DNA of 33,341 nt from Oscillospiraceae bacterium (lineage in GTDB: Bacteria; Bacillota; Clostridia; Oscillospirales; Oscillospiraceae). The notes under the pieces were generated by a model. That model did no database searches and was not told the origin of the DNA. It saw only the letters and a list, made by a program, of their open reading frames with translations. Each line of letters begins with the position of its first letter. The first letter of the stretch is position 1. Positions 31,947 to 33,341 of this stretch are shown here, piece after piece. The position numbers were made by a program, and so were the translations under genes. The DNA is taken from positions 1 through 33,341 of the forward strand of contig JAFYAU010000021.1 of assembly GCA_017540565.1 (NCBI GenBank), read 5' to 3'.

Positions 31947-33248
31947 TTAAAACTGTTTTGCCCGATCCAGGTTGAATACTTCTCTTTCCATTCGGTATTC
32001 TTCGCTGCAGTTGCCGGCCTTCCAGGAATCGAGAGTACGGACCGCAAATGCGGCAAGTCGTTCTGCATCCTCTATCACTTTGGTGTCATCAGTCAGTTCT
32101 TTTTCAGATGTTTGCCATTCTTCATCGAGTTCTATGAATTCCCCGCGGCTGTCGATGGGGGCTGAGTAGCCCATCCTTCTTTCAACGAAATGTCCCATGA
32201 GGCGGAGGATTTCCAGAATCTGCCTCTCGGAAAGTTCATAGTCCTCAAAATCGAGCCATTGCACATGGTAATGGACCGCCCGGGTAAACATCGCGTAAAG
32301 ATCTTTCCTGATCCTCCTCGCTTCTTCTTTCCTCCCCCCGAGCCAGAGAAGGATCGCGTCGTCGAACCTCTCGTCGATCATTTCGTCCCACCATCTGAGA
32401 GTCGAATCGAGGGAGAGAGGGCAGTCCCCGAAGAAAAAAGAGACCTCGTTGGAAAACACGGCGTTCCTCATCAGCGTGAAATCGATCTGCGCCATGATCT
32501 CCGGAGAATGAAGAGCCTTGCTTACATAGTCGTAGCAGCGTTTCAGTTCATGCGGAAAGCCCGCCCTGAAGAGAAGGGCCAGGTTCTCGCAGACGTGGCC
32601 GAGCTGCCTTTCCTCGGCTTCCTGAAACGTGACCTGCACCAGCTCCCTTATCATCGGTATCCGGAGTCCGGCGTCATACGCGATGTGTTCCTGAAGCTCC
32701 TGTCCATCCTTCCATTTGCTGAGTTCCTCCTCAAGTTCCGCCTTGATGGCCTCTTCTCCGAAATTGGCTCCGATCATCCGCACGGACAGGATGATCATAA
32801 GGACGACAGACAGGAGGAAGCTGATCAGCACTCCCATGAGCATGCAGGGGTCCTTTATGCACCGGTCCAGGATCTCGCAGATGGTCCCGATGACGAGCGT
32901 AGCGAGGATATAGGAGGAAAGCGCGGTGAAATTGGTGAATCGCGGACGCACGAGCCTGTACTGGAAGCTGTCGACCCAGTAGACTCGCTTGGACCGGGTG
33001 GACAGGACAGTACTGAGAGACAGTACTATGAAGGTCACCTGGACTTCCACCAGGAAAAAGTCCGTGACGACGCTTTCCGCTCTCTCACGTGAGCCGAAGA
33101 GATAATCCGTTATGCCCAGGGCATTGTCAAGGATACATCCCAGAAGGCATACCGCGCAAACAATGGCCAGGGACGGGAAAAAGAAGCGCGCGATGTCCTT
33201 TGATATGCTCCCTCTATGAGAGACAGTGAAAAAAACACTGTTGATCAT
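31947..33248 (-). CDS. Membrane protein of unknown function, 5' end near an IS element
   Basis: A 433-residue protein with four hydrophobic segments in the N-terminal half (FPSLAIVCAVCLLGCIL, LVEVQVTFIVLSLSTVL, ILATLVIGTICEIL, LISFLLSVVLMIILSV), then a soluble, charged, helical C-terminal domain of about 250 residues. I recognise no family. The start is uncertain: ATG 33248 and a TTG at 33278 both fall within or beyond the long hairpin that precedes the transposase, and neither has a ribosome site. The first trustworthy residues are about SISKDIARFF. The true N-terminus may have been replaced by IS sequence, or the gene may start at a rare codon near AGAGGGAGC (minus strand). Base composition is somewhat less GC-rich than in its neighbours. 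It has its own terminator. Confidence 0.65.
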   Translation of the reverse strand: MINSVFFTVSHRGSISKDIARFFFPSLAIVCAVCLLGCILDNALGITDYLFGSRERAESVVTDFFLVEVQVTFIVLSLSTVLSTRSKRVYWVDSFQYRLVRPRFTNFTALSSYILATLVIGTICEILDRCIKDPCMLMGVLISFLLSVVLMIILSVRMIGANFGEEAIKAELEEELSKWKDGQELQEHIAYDAGLRIPMIRELVQVTFQEAEERQLGHVCENLALLFRAGFPHELKRCYDYVSKALHSPEIMAQIDFTLMRNAVFSNEVSFFFGDCPLSLDSTLRWWDEMIDERFDDAILLWLGGRKEEARRIRKDLYAMFTRAVHYHVQWLDFEDYELSERQILEILRLMGHFVERRMGYSAPIDSRGEFIELDEEWQTSEKELTDDTKVIEDAERLAAFAVRTLDSWKAGNCSEEYRMEREVFNLDRAKQF

Positions 33249-33259
33249 AGGGGGAGCAT
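33205..33259. repeat. Long hairpin at the start of the insertion sequence
   Basis: Two 24-base arms (33205-33228 and 33236-33259) pair at 20 of 24 positions around a loop of seven A. The right arm contains the ribosome site of the transposase (GGGGGAG, 33250-33256), paired with CTCCCTC in the left arm. Mismatches are one base near the outer end and three in the middle. Confidence 0.85.
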
Positions 33260-33263
33260 TGTT

Positions 33264-33341
33264 ATGCCTCAAAAGCAAAAGATAACTGTAGAAGAAAAGG
33301 TTAAAATCGTGCGAGACTATCTAGAAAAGAGGATCAGCACA
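33264..33341 (+). CDS. Transposase N-terminus (partial, IS3-like)
   Basis: The first 26 codons of a frame still open at the window edge. It begins MPQKQKITVEEKVKIVRDYL and goes on EKRIST. The pattern (basic start, then EEKVKIVRDYLE) is that of the N-terminal helix-turn-helix of IS3/IS150-type transposases. The ribosome site GGGGGAG is seven bases upstream. The family is a judgement from a short piece. Confidence 0.7.
   Translation, partial: MPQKQKITVEEKVKIVRDYLEKRIST

Larger units (their letters stand above)
33205..33341 (+). mobile_element. Left end of an insertion sequence, cut by the window edge
   Basis: The element is inferred from the transposase start at 33264 and the hairpin before it. 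Its exact left tip is not fixed: a TG-starting end near 33216-33218 is possible if it is IS3-like. The right end and target duplication lie outside the window. Confidence 0.55.

Noticed and set aside
1..33341. CRISPR arrays, prophage genes or toxin-antitoxin pairs
   Set aside because: No regularly spaced direct repeats, no phage structural or integrase genes, and no recognisable toxin or antitoxin were seen in the window.

Overview
The window looks like chromosomal DNA of an anaerobic, probably gut-associated low-to-mid-GC-lineage Gram-positive bacterium (Bacillota, Clostridia-like; a Coriobacteriia-type host is less likely but not excluded). The reasons are lipobox lipoproteins, strong AGGAGG ribosome sites, a FeoA-FeoB fusion with its small Cys-rich partner, ECF vitamin transporters with a fused double ATPase, a dockerin-bearing secreted subtilase, and oxygen-sensitive enzyme types (radical SAM, ferredoxin-type aldo/keto reductase, C_GCAxxG_C_C protein). 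The DNA is GC-rich, so many long antisense reading frames are open by chance; these are left out.

Layout. 0.3-3.4 kb (+): an MFS transporter, a two-domain cupin protein with a four-cysteine linker, and a DUF6198/YczE-like membrane protein. 3.5-6.5 kb (+): an iron uptake unit, feoA-feoB fusion, a 59-residue FeoB-associated Cys-rich membrane protein, and a rhodanese lipoprotein broken by an in-frame TAG just before its active-site Cys. 6.5-6.9 kb: tRNA-Leu(UAG) (-) and tRNA-Gly(GCC) (+), divergent, each with a clear promoter and terminator. 7.0-11.2 kb (-): a four-gene unit WYL regulator > aldo/keto reductase with two [4Fe-4S] motifs > nitroreductase > radical SAM protein. 11.3-12.2 kb (-): a small Gly/Pro-rich membrane-anchored protein and an XRE-type HTH protein. 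12.5-17.4 kb (+): a complete five-gene peptide/nickel-class ABC importer (binding lipoprotein, two permeases, two ATPases). 17.5-27.7 kb (-): a 2087-residue secreted subtilase, EcfT, a fused EcfA-EcfA', and two neighbouring paralogous UPF0397 S-components, each with its own promoter. 27.9-31.7 kb (-): C_GCAxxG_C_C protein > FAD disulfide reductase-rhodanese fusion > two different MoaF-family proteins. 31.9-33.2 kb (-): a membrane protein of unknown function. 33.2 kb to the end (+): the first 26 codons of an insertion-sequence transposase, preceded by a long hairpin that covers its ribosome site.

How it may work together. Most units are nutrient uptake (iron, peptides or nickel, vitamins) plus secreted proteolysis that could feed the peptide importer. 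The most unusual parts are the redox/MoaF operon at 27.9-31.7 kb, which has no recognisable molybdenum-cofactor gene in this window, and the MFS/bicupin pair at the left end. Both resemble accessory small-molecule (possibly aromatic or electron-acceptor) metabolism, but that function is inference. The right edge of the window lies inside a mobile element, which may have been inserted at the 5' end of the neighbouring membrane protein gene.
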